From: Thalassotalea sp.
GTDB taxonomy: Bacteria; Pseudomonadota; Gammaproteobacteria; Enterobacterales; Alteromonadaceae
Assembly: GCA_022448425.1 (NCBI GenBank)
Contig: JAKVCY010000008.1
Span: 1 to 51,177 of the forward strand
Reading direction: 5' to 3'
DNA length: 51,177 bases
Shown here: one piece after another, positions 28,451-37,457 of the stretch
Layout: each line of letters opens with the position of its first letter
Numbering within the stretch: position 1 is the stretch's first letter
Notes under the pieces: model-generated
Seen by the model: only the letters and a program-made list of their open reading frames with translations
What the model was told of the DNA's origin: nothing
Database searches by the model: none
Position numbers and translations under genes: made by a program

Positions 28451-28482
28451 AAAAAATGCCACATTAATTTGTGGCATTTTTT
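28451..28482. terminator. Bidirectional hairpin
   Basis: A 13-bp perfect stem (AAAAAATGCCACA / TGTGGCATTTTTT) with a six-base loop and T-runs in both directions. It can end the convergent sigma-factor operon on the minus strand. Confidence 0.85.
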
Positions 28483-28572
28483 CTTGTTAAACATATCTAT
28501 TGTTATGTATTAATTTGCGGTTTTGTTTGTCCATATTCCCTAAGCGACAACACGGTTAAGGACGAACACACG

Positions 28573-28606
28573 GTGCCTACTAAAATTGGTAGGCACTGCT
28601 TTTTTC
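28573..28606 (+). terminator. Plus-strand terminator overlapping a convergent gene end
   Basis: GTGCCTAC / GTAGGCAC (8 bp) encloses an eight-base loop and is followed by TGCTTTTTT on the plus strand. It covers the stop codon and last codons of the minus-strand coiled-coil gene, and would block read-through from the left. Confidence 0.65.
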
Positions 28607-29533
28607 TAGTAGCGTAGCTACTGATATCTTATCTACTGCACAACTGTTAATATCGCGCTTACTAAAGACATGAATCTTATCTTTGTAGTTGCGGTCAACT
28701 CGGTCACCACCTGACTTCAATATAACGGTGACATTTTCACCTTTAGGTAGTGCTTTAAGGCCATTACCGTACAAACAAAGCGTTTCAGCCATCATCGCGC
28801 TTAAACTTTGATAGTAGTCTTTGCGCATTTGCTCTTGCTTCTGTGCTTGCTTGACCTGCTTTGACTTAATTTCTTTAGTTCTTTGTTCGAGTTGCCCTTT
28901 ACTTGCTAGCAACTCTTTTTTACGTTTATCGAGCCTCTTAAGCTCTTTCTCAAGTTCCTTTTTCTCTTCCTTTTCACCGGCACGCTTCATTTGATACTCA
29001 GCGTTCCTGGACTCTCTCTCTATATCTCTTAAGTCATATGCCACATCTCGAAGGTCGTCCCTCAATTCACGATATTCTTCGCGGTTCCCTCGATGCAGTT
29101 CTATTACTCGTTCATAGGTTCTTGATGCCATCTCCATTGTTTTTGCAACCTCACGCTCGGCATCTAAGTTACCAATATCTAGATCCCCTACATCTGCAAC
29201 AGCTTCAACGGTTGCTCTGATATCAGAGATCTGGTCAGGTGATAGAGGTGCCATTTGTTCAACAGGCGGCATTACGACATCGAAGTTAAATCTTCCCCAG
29301 TGGCCAAAGCTACTTTTTGATCTTACGGTAAATACTACACCCTGATCTTGAAGGTAAGTACTCTCAATACTGGATAACTTGACCCCTTCACTGCCCTTAC
29401 TCGTGTCGACAGATGACTGAATAATATTATTCATAATATCTAGCTGACGATTAAGTTGATCTAAATTCACTGTTTCAGCCGTCACACTATAGCTTGCTAG
29501 TAAGCAAGGAATGGCTTTTAAATATGTTTTCAT
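28580..29533 (-). CDS. Secreted coiled-coil protein of the sigma-factor operon
   Basis: A 317-residue protein with a signal peptide (residues 1-19, ending VTAE). Residues 20-120 are a mixed region with beta-like stretches (GVVFTVRSKSSFGHWGRFNF). Residues 125-245 form a long, highly charged coiled coil rich in Glu, Lys and Arg. The C-terminus is a small domain (VTVILKSGGDRVDRNYKDKI) with two Cys, at 253 and 298, that could form a disulfide. It starts 3 bases after the anti-sigma gene ends, so it is co-transcribed and probably a periplasmic input or output of the sigma system. I recognise no named family; the role is inference from the operon. Confidence 0.75.
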   Translation of the reverse strand: MKTYLKAIPCLLASYSVTAETVNLDQLNRQLDIMNNIIQSSVDTSKGSEGVKLSSIESTYLQDQGVVFTVRSKSSFGHWGRFNFDVVMPPVEQMAPLSPDQISDIRATVEAVADVGDLDIGNLDAEREVAKTMEMASRTYERVIELHRGNREEYRELRDDLRDVAYDLRDIERESRNAEYQMKRAGEKEEKKELEKELKRLDKRKKELLASKGQLEQRTKEIKSKQVKQAQKQEQMRKDYYQSLSAMMAETLCLYGNGLKALPKGENVTVILKSGGDRVDRNYKDKIHVFSKRDINSCAVDKISVATLLEKSSAYQF

Positions 29534-29536
29534 TAT

Positions 29537-30247
29537 TTACTCCTCAGAAACCCAGTTCGCTGGCTGAATTGTGGTGTTACTATTAATAAATTGTGCTTGA
29601 TATTCTATTGCGTCTTGTAATCTTTGATAGCGAATACGCTGCTCTAAGGCATCGTCATCACGCTGTGCGTTTACAAACTGAATAAAATCACTAATATCTT
29701 CTTTTCTTTCCTGCCTCGACGTATCGAGGATGTAGGTCGCCAGTTGTAAGTTACTTTGCTGCTGCTTGCTTGTGAGCTCGTTTGTAAAATTTGCCAACGC
29801 TAATTGTTGCTGCTGTTGGTAATCGCTCATTTTGTCATCAACCATTTGAGCCACTTGTTGCTGCATTTTTTCTTGCATTAGCTCACTTTGTTCTTGATGT
29901 TGGCTACCAAAGGTTAACAATACTCCATTGTCGTCCACCGTTAGCTGTACGTTGAACAACACGAATGCCATAGCAAAACATGAAAAAGCCATCGAGACTG
30001 CAGGTAGTCCTTGCCATTGCCACCAGTGATTTTCTTTAAACTTTATACCTGCGGTTCTATCCCAATCCGGTACATCACGTTCTTGACTCGTATCGGCTAA
30101 GTATTCAACATACTTCGCTGTTTTCATGCGTTCACCTAGTTCTGCGCTTTCTTCGTTATTCATTACATCATGTTCAAAGTGTTGGGATTGCGACTTGTCT
30201 AATTTGCCATTTAGCCAATCTTCAAATTGTTTATCACGCGGCGACAT
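29537..30247 (-). CDS. Probable membrane anti-sigma factor
   Basis: A 236-residue protein with a cytoplasmic N-terminal 75 residues starting SPRDKQFEDWLNGKLD, one membrane helix at about 80-102 (LPAVSMAFSCFAMAFVLF), and a long glutamine-rich helical region outside the membrane (residues 115-225). The first 14 bases overlap the end of the sigma gene, the classic arrangement for a sigma/anti-sigma pair. The N-terminal domain lacks the His-x3-Cys-x2-Cys zinc motif of many anti-sigma factors. The function is assigned from position, topology and the short acidic cytoplasmic domain, not from a recognised family match. Confidence 0.72.
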   Translation of the reverse strand: MSPRDKQFEDWLNGKLDKSQSQHFEHDVMNNEESAELGERMKTAKYVEYLADTSQERDVPDWDRTAGIKFKENHWWQWQGLPAVSMAFSCFAMAFVLFNVQLTVDDNGVLLTFGSQHQEQSELMQEKMQQQVAQMVDDKMSDYQQQQQLALANFTNELTSKQQQSNLQLATYILDTSRQERKEDISDFIQFVNAQRDDDALEQRIRYQRLQDAIEYQAQFINSNTTIQPANWVSEE

Positions 30248-30788
30248 CTTCCACCTCCAAAAACTCTTTTAATTTATCCAAGGCACTATAGAGACGGGAC
30301 TTAGCAGTATTCGTGGAAATACCTAATTGTTGTGCGATTTCCTCAAACGTAAAGTGCTGAAAAAACTTCATTTCAACCATTAGCTTCTGATTAAACGGCA
30401 ACCTTTGCATTGCTGCATGCAGTTCATTGTGAGACTGGCTTTGCTGCGCGCTGTACTCAGGACATGCCGTTTCAACATCATCTTCTTGCTCTGGGGTATC
30501 ATCAATCGATTGCAAAGGCTTTTTACGACGGTAAAACTCGATACAACGATAGTGGGCAATTCTAAATAACCAGCCTTTAAATGGGCTATCCCCACGGAAG
30601 CTCGATAGGCTGTTAAAGACAGCAATAAAGATATCTTGCATAAGATCTTTCGCATCTTCTGGGTTATTCACCATGCGATAGGCGTAATTGTATATGCCCT
30701 TCTCATAGCGCTTTACTAAATTCATCCAAGCGTTCTTTTTTCCTTGTAGCGCTTGTTTTATAAGCGTTTCGTCGCTGCGTTCAAACAC
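30234..30788 (-). CDS. ECF-type RNA polymerase sigma factor
   Basis: A 184-residue extracytoplasmic-function sigma factor. Region 2 spans about residues 20-90 (YRMVNNPEDAKDLMQDIFIA for core binding, then FKGWLFRIAHYRCIEFYRRK). A short acidic linker precedes region 4 (LPFNQKLMVEMKFFQHFTFE, then a helix-turn-helix EIAQQLGISTNTAKSRLYSA) for -35 recognition. There is no region 1 or 3, as expected of ECF factors. It leads a three-gene operon with an overlapping anti-sigma gene and a secreted coiled-coil gene. The upstream gap to oxyR is only 88 bases; a possible autoregulated promoter there (AAACTT then TCTA on the minus strand) is weak. Confidence 0.92.
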   Translation of the reverse strand: MFERSDETLIKQALQGKKNAWMNLVKRYEKGIYNYAYRMVNNPEDAKDLMQDIFIAVFNSLSSFRGDSPFKGWLFRIAHYRCIEFYRRKKPLQSIDDTPEQEDDVETACPEYSAQQSQSHNELHAAMQRLPFNQKLMVEMKFFQHFTFEEIAQQLGISTNTAKSRLYSALDKLKEFLEVEDVAA

Positions 30789-30876
30789 TCAATGTCCTAA
30801 TTTATTGGCAATAATAGTTTCGTTATTTAATAGGTAGATTCGACTGTTCAAAAAGTTTGGAAAATTTTTAATTTTT

Positions 30877-31797
30877 TTAACTTTTATGAATTTTTTCTAT
30901 ATCGAGTAAATCGGTAACCAGTTGTGATACTTTCAAGAACAATCGTTGGCGCATACTCGTAGTTCGCCATAACAGCCCAATCTCTCGATACATATCATCT
31001 GGCATTTTTTCCAATGCCATATCTTTTTGGCTGACTACGCCCTTATCAACAGCCATTTGCGGTAAGAAGGTAACTCCCTTGTGGTAGTGCGCCATTTGAA
31101 TCAAAGTCGTCAAGCTAGATGCATAGAACGGGTGAATTAAACCTTGGTCTTCAACATTACAGGCACTTACGGCATGCTCTGACAGGCAATGTTCTTGCGA
31201 AAGTAAGAATATGGAGTGTTGGGGGAGCTGGTGGTAATCGGGATCCTGCTTTACTTTGTTTATAAGGGCAGAGTTACCGGTAATATAAAAGGCATCGCGA
31301 CCGACTACCTTTTGTTGAAAACTGTGCTGCGGCACGGGCAAGGCGAGAATAGCAACATCAATCTCTCCGTCAGCTAACATGCGCATTAAATTTTCGGTGG
31401 TATCTTCACGCAGATAGAGAGATACATCCGGCAGTTGTTGCTGACAGATTTCAGCTAAATCCGTCAATAGATACGGGGCGATTGTAGGAATACTTCCTAG
31501 CCTTAAGTTGCCACCGAAGGGCGTACCATAATGACGACAATAGTCCGAAAGCTCGGTTGTCGCAACAATGATTTGGCGTGCTTTTTTTACAACCTCTTCG
31601 CCATGGGGCGTAAATACAAATGACTTATGATCACGCTCGATTAATTGACATCGCAGCTGCTCTTCCAGCTTTAGAATAGCGCTACTTAACGTAGACTGGC
31701 TAACAAAACTAGCATCCGCTGCGCGATTAAAGTTCTGATATTGGTACAATGCCAACAGATATTGGAGGTGCTTTAAATTAGGTAAATTTGCCGACAT
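30877..31797 (-). CDS. oxyR: Hydrogen-peroxide-sensing regulator OxyR
   Basis: A 306-residue LysR-type regulator. The N-terminal helix-turn-helix (NFNRAADASFVSQSTLSSAI) is close to OxyR, with LEEQLRCQLIERD following. The decisive feature is EHCLSEHAVSAC: Cys204 and Cys213 are nine residues apart, the same spacing as redox-active Cys199 and Cys208 of E. coli OxyR, in the same HCL context. Disulfide formation would switch on peroxide-defence genes. It lies beyond the pit terminator and before the sigma-factor operon on the same strand. An independent promoter in the 31798-31914 gap is expected. Confidence 0.9.
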   Translation of the reverse strand: MSANLPNLKHLQYLLALYQYQNFNRAADASFVSQSTLSSAILKLEEQLRCQLIERDHKSFVFTPHGEEVVKKARQIIVATTELSDYCRHYGTPFGGNLRLGSIPTIAPYLLTDLAEICQQQLPDVSLYLREDTTENLMRMLADGEIDVAILALPVPQHSFQQKVVGRDAFYITGNSALINKVKQDPDYHQLPQHSIFLLSQEHCLSEHAVSACNVEDQGLIHPFYASSLTTLIQMAHYHKGVTFLPQMAVDKGVVSQKDMALEKMPDDMYREIGLLWRTTSMRQRLFLKVSQLVTDLLDIEKIHKS

Positions 31798-31914
31798 GTC
31801 TTAATCACTATTTTTAATCAAAGAATAAACTTAGATTAAGTTTAGCAATTAATTCCTAATTAACAATAGCGATGATAAACACTAAGCGTAGCTAAAGAAG
31901 CAATTAACAGATAC

Positions 31915-31944
31915 AAAAAAGCCACTGCAATGCAGTGGCTTTTT
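31915..31944 (-). terminator. Terminator after pit
   Basis: AAAAAGCCACTGC / GCAGTGGCTTTTT with a three-base loop and T-run on the minus strand, 20 bases beyond the pit stop. Confidence 0.88.
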
Positions 31945-31965
31945 GCATGAAATAACGTTAGGAAA

Positions 31966-33234
31966 TTATGCGCCTAACGTACTCGATAGAATCCAGAAGA
32001 AGATGATCGATAGACCAGCACCTACTGGTAAGGTAATAACCCAAGAAACTACGATGTTACGAACAACACCTAAGTTGATTGCTGCAATACCACGTGCCAT
32101 ACCAACACCTAATACCGCACCTACTAGTGTTTGCGTTGTTGAAATAGGTAAACCTGTACCTGACGCGATAACAACTGTACATGCCGCAGCTAATTCAGCA
32201 GCGAAACCACGACTTGGTGTTAAGTGCGTAATACCTTTACCGATAGTTGCGATAACACGGTGACCAAAAATAGCCAGACCAGCAACAATACCGAAGCCAC
32301 CCAATGGTAAAATCCACCACTCTAGAGCAGCTTTCTTAACGATTTGACCTTCGTTACCAACAATGCTCACAACAGCAGCTAATGGACCAATTGCGTTAGC
32401 AACATCGTTTGAACCGTGAGCAAATGCCATACAACAAGCAGTAACAACCATTAGTACAGCGAAAACTTTCTCTACGTTAACGTAGTGGCTGTCTTTATCA
32501 GCATTCTCGTCAAATTTAAGGCGAGCGATAAACGCTTTACCAATAAGTGCTACAACAACAGCTACAGCAATTGCATATACGTAACCTTCAACTGCACCAA
32601 CATCTAAACCAATGTGCTTAAGACCTTTCTTGATTGTCACTAAAGACAGAACAAAGCCAGCTAAGAACATGTATAGAGGTACCCAGCGTTTTGCTTGGCG
32701 CAATGGGTGGTCAGTGTCAAAGATAAGCTTTTGCGCACTATTGAAGATAATGAATGCAATTACACCTGATAATAATGGTGTAACAATCCAGCTACCGACG
32801 ATGCCGCCAACTTTACCCCATGCTACGGTATCTGCGCTCACACCTAATGCTGCGAAACCAATGATCGCACCAACGATTGAGTGAGTTGTTGAAACTGGCC
32901 AGCCTAATGCTGAAGCAACAAGTAACCAAGTAGCAGCAGCTAATAGCGCTGAAATCATACCGTAAACTAATAAATGCGGTATGTCAGTAAAGTAACTAGG
33001 GTCAATAATACCCTTACGGATTGTTGATGTTACCTCACCACCAGCAAGGTAAGCACCCGCAAATTCAAAGATCATGGCAATAATAATTGCCTGCTTAATC
33101 GTTAGTGCTTTAGAACCTACAGACGTACCCATAGCATTAGCTACGTCATTTGCGCCAATACCCCATGCCATAAAAAAGCCAACAAGCGCAGCAATGATTA
33201 CCAGCATAGAGCCGTGTGTTAATAAAATATCCAT
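31966..33234 (-). CDS. pit: Low-affinity inorganic phosphate transporter Pit
   Basis: A 422-residue inner-membrane transporter of the PiT (phosphate:cation symporter) family, with about ten membrane segments. The duplicated family signature is visible: MAWGIGANDVANAMGTSVGS near the N-terminus and FAHGSNDVANAIGPLAAV in the second half, each followed later by a G-x-P-x-S-T-T motif (GWPVSTTHSIVGAIIG and GLPISTTQTLVGAVLG). It follows a DUF47 gene by 11 bases, the common DUF47-pit pair. It probably supplies phosphate when plentiful, complementing the Pst system beside it. Confidence 0.95.
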   Translation of the reverse strand: MDILLTHGSMLVIIAALVGFFMAWGIGANDVANAMGTSVGSKALTIKQAIIIAMIFEFAGAYLAGGEVTSTIRKGIIDPSYFTDIPHLLVYGMISALLAAATWLLVASALGWPVSTTHSIVGAIIGFAALGVSADTVAWGKVGGIVGSWIVTPLLSGVIAFIIFNSAQKLIFDTDHPLRQAKRWVPLYMFLAGFVLSLVTIKKGLKHIGLDVGAVEGYVYAIAVAVVVALIGKAFIARLKFDENADKDSHYVNVEKVFAVLMVVTACCMAFAHGSNDVANAIGPLAAVVSIVGNEGQIVKKAALEWWILPLGGFGIVAGLAIFGHRVIATIGKGITHLTPSRGFAAELAAACTVVIASGTGLPISTTQTLVGAVLGVGMARGIAAINLGVVRNIVVSWVITLPVGAGLSIIFFWILSSTLGA

Positions 33235-33245
33235 CGAAACTTACT

Positions 33246-33926
33246 CTACTGCTTCGCTAATAAAATTTCTAAACGCGCACCAACGCGCTCAGCTAGGTCT
33301 GCTAAATCGCCTACCCACTCAATAATTTGATACAAGAACATAACATCAACTGGGTTTAGCTCTGCTTCCAGTGCCATAAGGCCAGTACGTAAGCTTACTT
33401 GCATCGTATCTGTATCGTCTTCAATCTCGTCTAACTGGTGGATCATTTTTTCCACTAGTTGAACTTCACGACCACGGAAGCCAGTTTCCAATAAGTCATC
33501 TAACTCATTGATCGCTTCAGCAGCTTTTTCGATCGCGTCTAAACAACGGCTTACATATTTCGTGAAATCAGCTTGTAATGACGTTGGGATTTCTAACTGA
33601 CGACCGTAAACACGGCCCGCAATGTCTTTTGCTTTGTTAGCGATGCGATCTTGCTGCGTTAATAGTTCAAGTAAGTCAGCACGATCAACAGGCATGAATA
33701 AACCACCTGGTAGCTCTAATCTTAATTGACGTTTTAATGCATCAGCCTCTTTTTCTAACGTTGAGATGTCTTTCTGCACGTCATGTGCTTTATCCCATTC
33801 CTTGGCCATCGCTGCATCAAAAAATGCGGTCAACTTGCTAGCACAGTCAGTAGCAATGCTGATGTGCTGTTCTAGTGGTTTAATAGGTGATTTTGCAAAT
33901 ACACCCAGTATTGAGTTGTTCGGCAT
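33246..33926 (-). CDS. DUF47 / TIGR00153 PhoU-like protein
   Basis: A 226-residue, mostly helical cytoplasmic protein of the DUF47 family, distantly related to PhoU. The opening NSILGVFAKSPIKPLEQHI and the stretch LELPGGLFMPVDRADLLELL are typical. The C-terminal helices include the acidic HQLDEIEDDTDTMQ, which in PhoU-like proteins contributes to metal binding. Members encoded beside pit genes are thought to regulate or assist the Pit transporter. It lies 11 bases before pit, in the same operon, and about 190 bases after phoU, from which it is separated by a hairpin terminator. Confidence 0.92.
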   Translation of the reverse strand: MPNNSILGVFAKSPIKPLEQHISIATDCASKLTAFFDAAMAKEWDKAHDVQKDISTLEKEADALKRQLRLELPGGLFMPVDRADLLELLTQQDRIANKAKDIAGRVYGRQLEIPTSLQADFTKYVSRCLDAIEKAAEAINELDDLLETGFRGREVQLVEKMIHQLDEIEDDTDTMQVSLRTGLMALEAELNPVDVMFLYQIIEWVGDLADLAERVGARLEILLAKQ

Positions 33927-34046
33927 AATAATTTCCGGTACAAATCTATTGATTACTTTTCGTGGCGGATTCTAGCTTATGGGCAGTGAATTGCAACTAA
34001 TTGATCAACTAATTGAAATAGCCTTAAAAAAGCTAGGGGCTAAACG

Positions 34047-34074
34047 TATAAAAGCACAGCTTAGCTGTGCCTTT
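34047..34074 (-). terminator. Terminator between phoU and the DUF47-pit operon
   Basis: GCACAGC / GCTGTGC with a three-base loop; on the minus strand TTTTATA follows. It lies 40 bases beyond the phoU stop and ends the pst operon. Confidence 0.72.
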
Positions 34075-34112
34075 ATTAACATATTGTTAAATAAAAATTA
34101 ATCTTTATTTAA

Positions 34113-34814
34113 CTAAAGTTTTTTCATGTCTTCAGGTGTTGTGTGACGTACCACTTTACCCTTCACGAAATAGATGATGTATTCACAGATGTTTTGACAA
34201 CGGTCGCCAATACGCTCAAGCGCTCTAGCCGACCAAATAACAGACATAACTTGTGGAATAGCACGCGGGTCTTCCATCATGTAAGTCATTAATTGACGCA
34301 TTAAACCTTCATACTCGCGGTCAATCTTGTCGTCTTTTTTGTGTACTTTAATGGCAGCATCAAAATCCATACGAGTAAATGCATCCAATGTGCTTTGCAG
34401 CATCACCAATACACGACGTCCTAAGTTTTCTAAATTAACGAGAAGGTCACGCTGTTCTTTCGAGAAGCTCTCTTCAGCAACTTTAGCAATCTTCTCTGCT
34501 TCGTCACCAATGCGCTCAAGGTCTGTGATTGTCTTGATAATCGCCATAATAAGGCGAAGATCGCCAGCAGCAGGCTGACGCTTAGCAATAATACGTGAAC
34601 ATTCTTCGTCAATGCTGACTTCAAAGTCGTTGATTTGATAGTCATTCTTCAGAACTTCTTTGGCTAGCTCCTCATCGCCTTCAATCATCGCACTGATAGA
34701 GTCTTTTAGCTGCTTCTCAACTAAACCACCCATTGCCATTACATGGTTGATTACACGTTCTAAATCTTCGTTGAATTGGCCAGAAATATGTCGGCCTACA
34801 TTTAATTTATCCAT
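34113..34814 (-). CDS. phoU: Phosphate uptake regulator PhoU
   Basis: A 233-residue, all-helical protein with two PhoU repeats. Metal-site and family motifs are seen in both halves: IIKTITDLERIGDEAEKIAK in the first, and SARALERIGDRCQNICEYII in the second. PhoU links Pst transporter activity to the PhoR-PhoB two-component system, keeping the Pho regulon off when phosphate is plentiful. AGGAAGAG lies before the ATG. It is the last gene of pstC-pstA-pstB-phoU, 46 bases after pstB, the usual order. Confidence 0.96.
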   Translation of the reverse strand: MDKLNVGRHISGQFNEDLERVINHVMAMGGLVEKQLKDSISAMIEGDEELAKEVLKNDYQINDFEVSIDEECSRIIAKRQPAAGDLRLIMAIIKTITDLERIGDEAEKIAKVAEESFSKEQRDLLVNLENLGRRVLVMLQSTLDAFTRMDFDAAIKVHKKDDKIDREYEGLMRQLMTYMMEDPRAIPQVMSVIWSARALERIGDRCQNICEYIIYFVKGKVVRHTTPEDMKKL

Positions 34815-34860
34815 AGTATCTCTTCCTACTGCTTACTTTGATTATAGCCAGAATGTTCGC

Positions 34861-35682
34861 TTAACCGTAGCGACCAGTAATGTAATCTTCAGTTTTCTTC
34901 TTAGCGGGGGTCGTAAATAAGGTATTTGTATCTGAATATTCGATTAAGTCACCCATGTACATAAATGCCGTTTGATCAGATACACGTGCAGCCTGCTGCA
35001 TGTTGTGTGTAACGATAACAACGGTGAATTGTTTCTTAAGGTCGTTAATCAACTCTTCAATTGTTAGCGTTGAAATTGGGTCAAGTGCTGACGTTGGCTC
35101 ATCAAGCAATAAAACTTCAGGCTCAATTGCGATTGCACGAGCGATAACCAAACGTTGTTGCTGACCACCAGATAAACCTAATGCACTATCGTGCAGACGG
35201 TCTTTTACTTCTTCCCAAAGTGCTGCCGCTTTTAATGAACGCTCTACCGCTTCATCTAGCACACGACGGTTTTTCTCGCCTGTAATGCGCAAGCCGTAAA
35301 CAACATTTTCATAAATGCTTTTTGGAAACGGGTTTGGACGTTGGAATACCATGCCCACTTTACGACGAAGTGCTGCAACATCAACATGCTTACCGTAAAT
35401 GTTCTCACCGTTAAGGTTAATATCACCTTGAATGCTACATGTATCAACTAAGTCATTCATTCGGTTGATACAACGTAATAACGTTGATTTACCACAACCA
35501 CTTGGACCGATGAAAGCCGTCACTTGACCTTTAGGGATTTTCATCGAAATGTTGTTTAACGCCTGCTTTTCACCGTAAAACAAGTTTAGATTTTCAATCT
35601 CTAACGCCGTTTGCTCTGGTGTTAGGTTATTTAAGTCTAAAGGTGCTGCTACTTCATTCGCTTTTGGATTTACAGTAATCAT
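34861..35682 (-). CDS. pstB: Phosphate ABC transporter ATPase PstB
   Basis: A 273-residue ATPase that powers high-affinity phosphate import. Walker A is [13 protein letters not shown], the Q-loop region is [17 protein letters not shown], the signature is [16 protein letters not shown], Walker B is [14 protein letters not shown], and the switch His is in [10 protein letters not shown]. The [10 protein letters not shown] sequence is specific for PstB. About 25 extra N-terminal residues precede the conserved domain. It lies 120 bases after pstA; that gap holds a small hairpin (AGGCAC/GTGCCT) that may stabilise or attenuate the transcript. Confidence 0.97.
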   Translation of the reverse strand: MITVNPKANEVAAPLDLNNLTPEQTALEIENLNLFYGEKQALNNISMKIPKGQVTAFIGPSGCGKSTLLRCINRMNDLVDTCSIQGDINLNGENIYGKHVDVAALRRKVGMVFQRPNPFPKSIYENVVYGLRITGEKNRRVLDEAVERSLKAAALWEEVKDRLHDSALGLSGGQQQRLVIARAIAIEPEVLLLDEPTSALDPISTLTIEELINDLKKQFTVVIVTHNMQQAARVSDQTAFMYMGDLIEYSDTNTLFTTPAKKKTEDYITGRYG

Positions 35683-35803
35683 AACTAATTCTTTTAACCT
35701 TTTTTAAAGGCACCACCTATGCAGTGCCTGCTAAATCTTTAAATTGCTGATGCCCTAGTATTTCTATGTTTTACGCGATTCTCGCAACTAGAGCGTCTCT
35801 ACA

Positions 35804-37441
35804 TTAATGCTCTAATGCACGGTATTTCTCACGTAGCTTGTTACGTATATTAACCGCTGTCATGTTAAGACCAATGATAATGGTCACAAGCAATAGTGCC
35901 GTTGCGTAAACTAGTGGTCTTGCCGCTTCTACGTTCGGGCTTTGGAAGCCAACATCGTAGATATGGAAACCTAAGTGCATAAACTTGCGTTCTAAGTGAA
36001 GGAACGGGAAGTTACCGTCAAGTGGCAAGGTTGGCGCCATCTTCACTACACCTACTAGCATTAGCGGAGCAACTTCACCCGCTGCACGTGCAATCGCTAA
36101 AATAATACCTGTCATAATAGCAGGAGAAGCAATTGGTAAAATGATTCGCCATAAAGTCTCAGCTTTGGTAGCGCCTAACGCTAAACTACCGTGGCGCATA
36201 GCTGCTGGAATACGCGCTAAACCTTCCTCAGTCGACACGATAACAACTGGCAATGTAAGGATTGCTAGTGTTAAAGCTGACCATAGTACACCTGGTGTAC
36301 CAAATGTAGGGCTAGGAAGCGTTTCAGGGTAGAACAATCTATCTAAGTTGCCACCAACCATGTAAACGAAGAAACCTAAACCAAATACACCGTAAACGAT
36401 TGAAGGTACACCCGCTAAGTTGATTACCGCGATACGGATTAACTTAGTAAATGCGTTTTTACCTGCATATTCATGTAAGTAAATCGCTGCAATAACACCA
36501 AATGGCGCAACAATCACTGTCATTAACAATACCATTAATACAGTACCGAAAATCGCTGGGAATACACCACCTTCAGTATTTGCTTCACGTGGTTCATCGA
36601 AGATGAAGCCGATACTCTGGTCAAAGAATACTGCAACCTTACCGAAGAAACCTAGCTGGTTGTTGAAAGTAACTTTGATGATTTGTTCAAAGTTTATCGT
36701 TACCTTTTCTCCGCCCATGGCGCGCATAACGATTTGGTCACGGGATACTTGGTCACGAAGTGCTGTTAGGTCTTTTTCAAGTACTTGGTATTCTTCTTTT
36801 AACGCTTGAGTTTGCGCTTCAAGATCTCGTTTGACTTCGTCAGTTAACGTGCCATCAATTACGTGCTTACGCTCACGCAAACGAAGTCGCTCTAGGTTGT
36901 AGTTAATCGCGCCAATATCGACTTGTTGTAACTCACGAATCTGCTCTTGGAACTCATTGACTCGGTCTAGAAGCTCATCTAAACGCGAATTATCAACAAC
37001 TTCACCGTCTAAGATAATTTGCTCAAGGAAACCATAAAAGTTACCGTTGCTGCGACGTTCAACAATCGCAATATCTTCAGGCAAGCTCTGCTCAGTAATT
37101 TGAGGGCCTAGAATCCATCTGAAGTCTAAGCTTACTAATTCACGGTTACCCGTTTTAATCAATAAGCGTTCAATCGTATCGCCTTCGATTTCAACACCTA
37201 AGTCGCGGTGTGCTAACTGGCTTGCAGGAATACGTTCACGGTCATAGATTTCACCGATAACAACTGACTTTTGTCCTTTTTCGTCAACCATGTTGAACTG
37301 GTGAACTTGTGAAGGCCAGAAGTACGATAAACCGTTTGATGCTATTAGCCACAATAGACCAACTACCGATATTAAGCTCAGACTAACGCCACCGGCTGAA
37401 AGCCATACCCAAGGGGAGCCTGTTTTAAACCAATCTTTCAT
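35804..37441 (-). CDS. pstA: Phosphate ABC transporter permease PstA, long form
   Basis: A 545-residue inner-membrane permease, against about 296 in E. coli. After a first membrane helix (residues 13-34) comes a periplasmic insert of about 230 residues that includes a coiled coil (NEFQEQIRELQQVDIGAINY and onward to residue 235). The canonical five-helix permease domain occupies about 285-535, with the EAA-loop ALGATKAETLWRIILPIASP. Long PstA proteins also occur in other gammaproteobacteria such as Pseudomonas; the insert has no assigned function that I know of. It follows pstC by 16 bases. Confidence 0.94.
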   Translation of the reverse strand: MKDWFKTGSPWVWLSAGGVSLSLISVVGLLWLIASNGLSYFWPSQVHQFNMVDEKGQKSVVIGEIYDRERIPASQLAHRDLGVEIEGDTIERLLIKTGNRELVSLDFRWILGPQITEQSLPEDIAIVERRSNGNFYGFLEQIILDGEVVDNSRLDELLDRVNEFQEQIRELQQVDIGAINYNLERLRLRERKHVIDGTLTDEVKRDLEAQTQALKEEYQVLEKDLTALRDQVSRDQIVMRAMGGEKVTINFEQIIKVTFNNQLGFFGKVAVFFDQSIGFIFDEPREANTEGGVFPAIFGTVLMVLLMTVIVAPFGVIAAIYLHEYAGKNAFTKLIRIAVINLAGVPSIVYGVFGLGFFVYMVGGNLDRLFYPETLPSPTFGTPGVLWSALTLAILTLPVVIVSTEEGLARIPAAMRHGSLALGATKAETLWRIILPIASPAIMTGIILAIARAAGEVAPLMLVGVVKMAPTLPLDGNFPFLHLERKFMHLGFHIYDVGFQSPNVEAARPLVYATALLLVTIIIGLNMTAVNIRNKLREKYRALEH

Positions 37442-37457
37442 TTAATCAATCCTTCCC

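Noticed and set aside
30789..30876. Autoregulated ECF promoter before the sigma gene
   Set aside because: AAACTT and TCTA elements can be found but the spacing (14 bases) and match are too weak to list as a feature.
31943..32263. Plus-strand ORF opposite pit, and other long ORFs opposite the phosphate genes
   Set aside because: These mirror the codon pattern of strongly conserved genes on the other strand and have no start signals.
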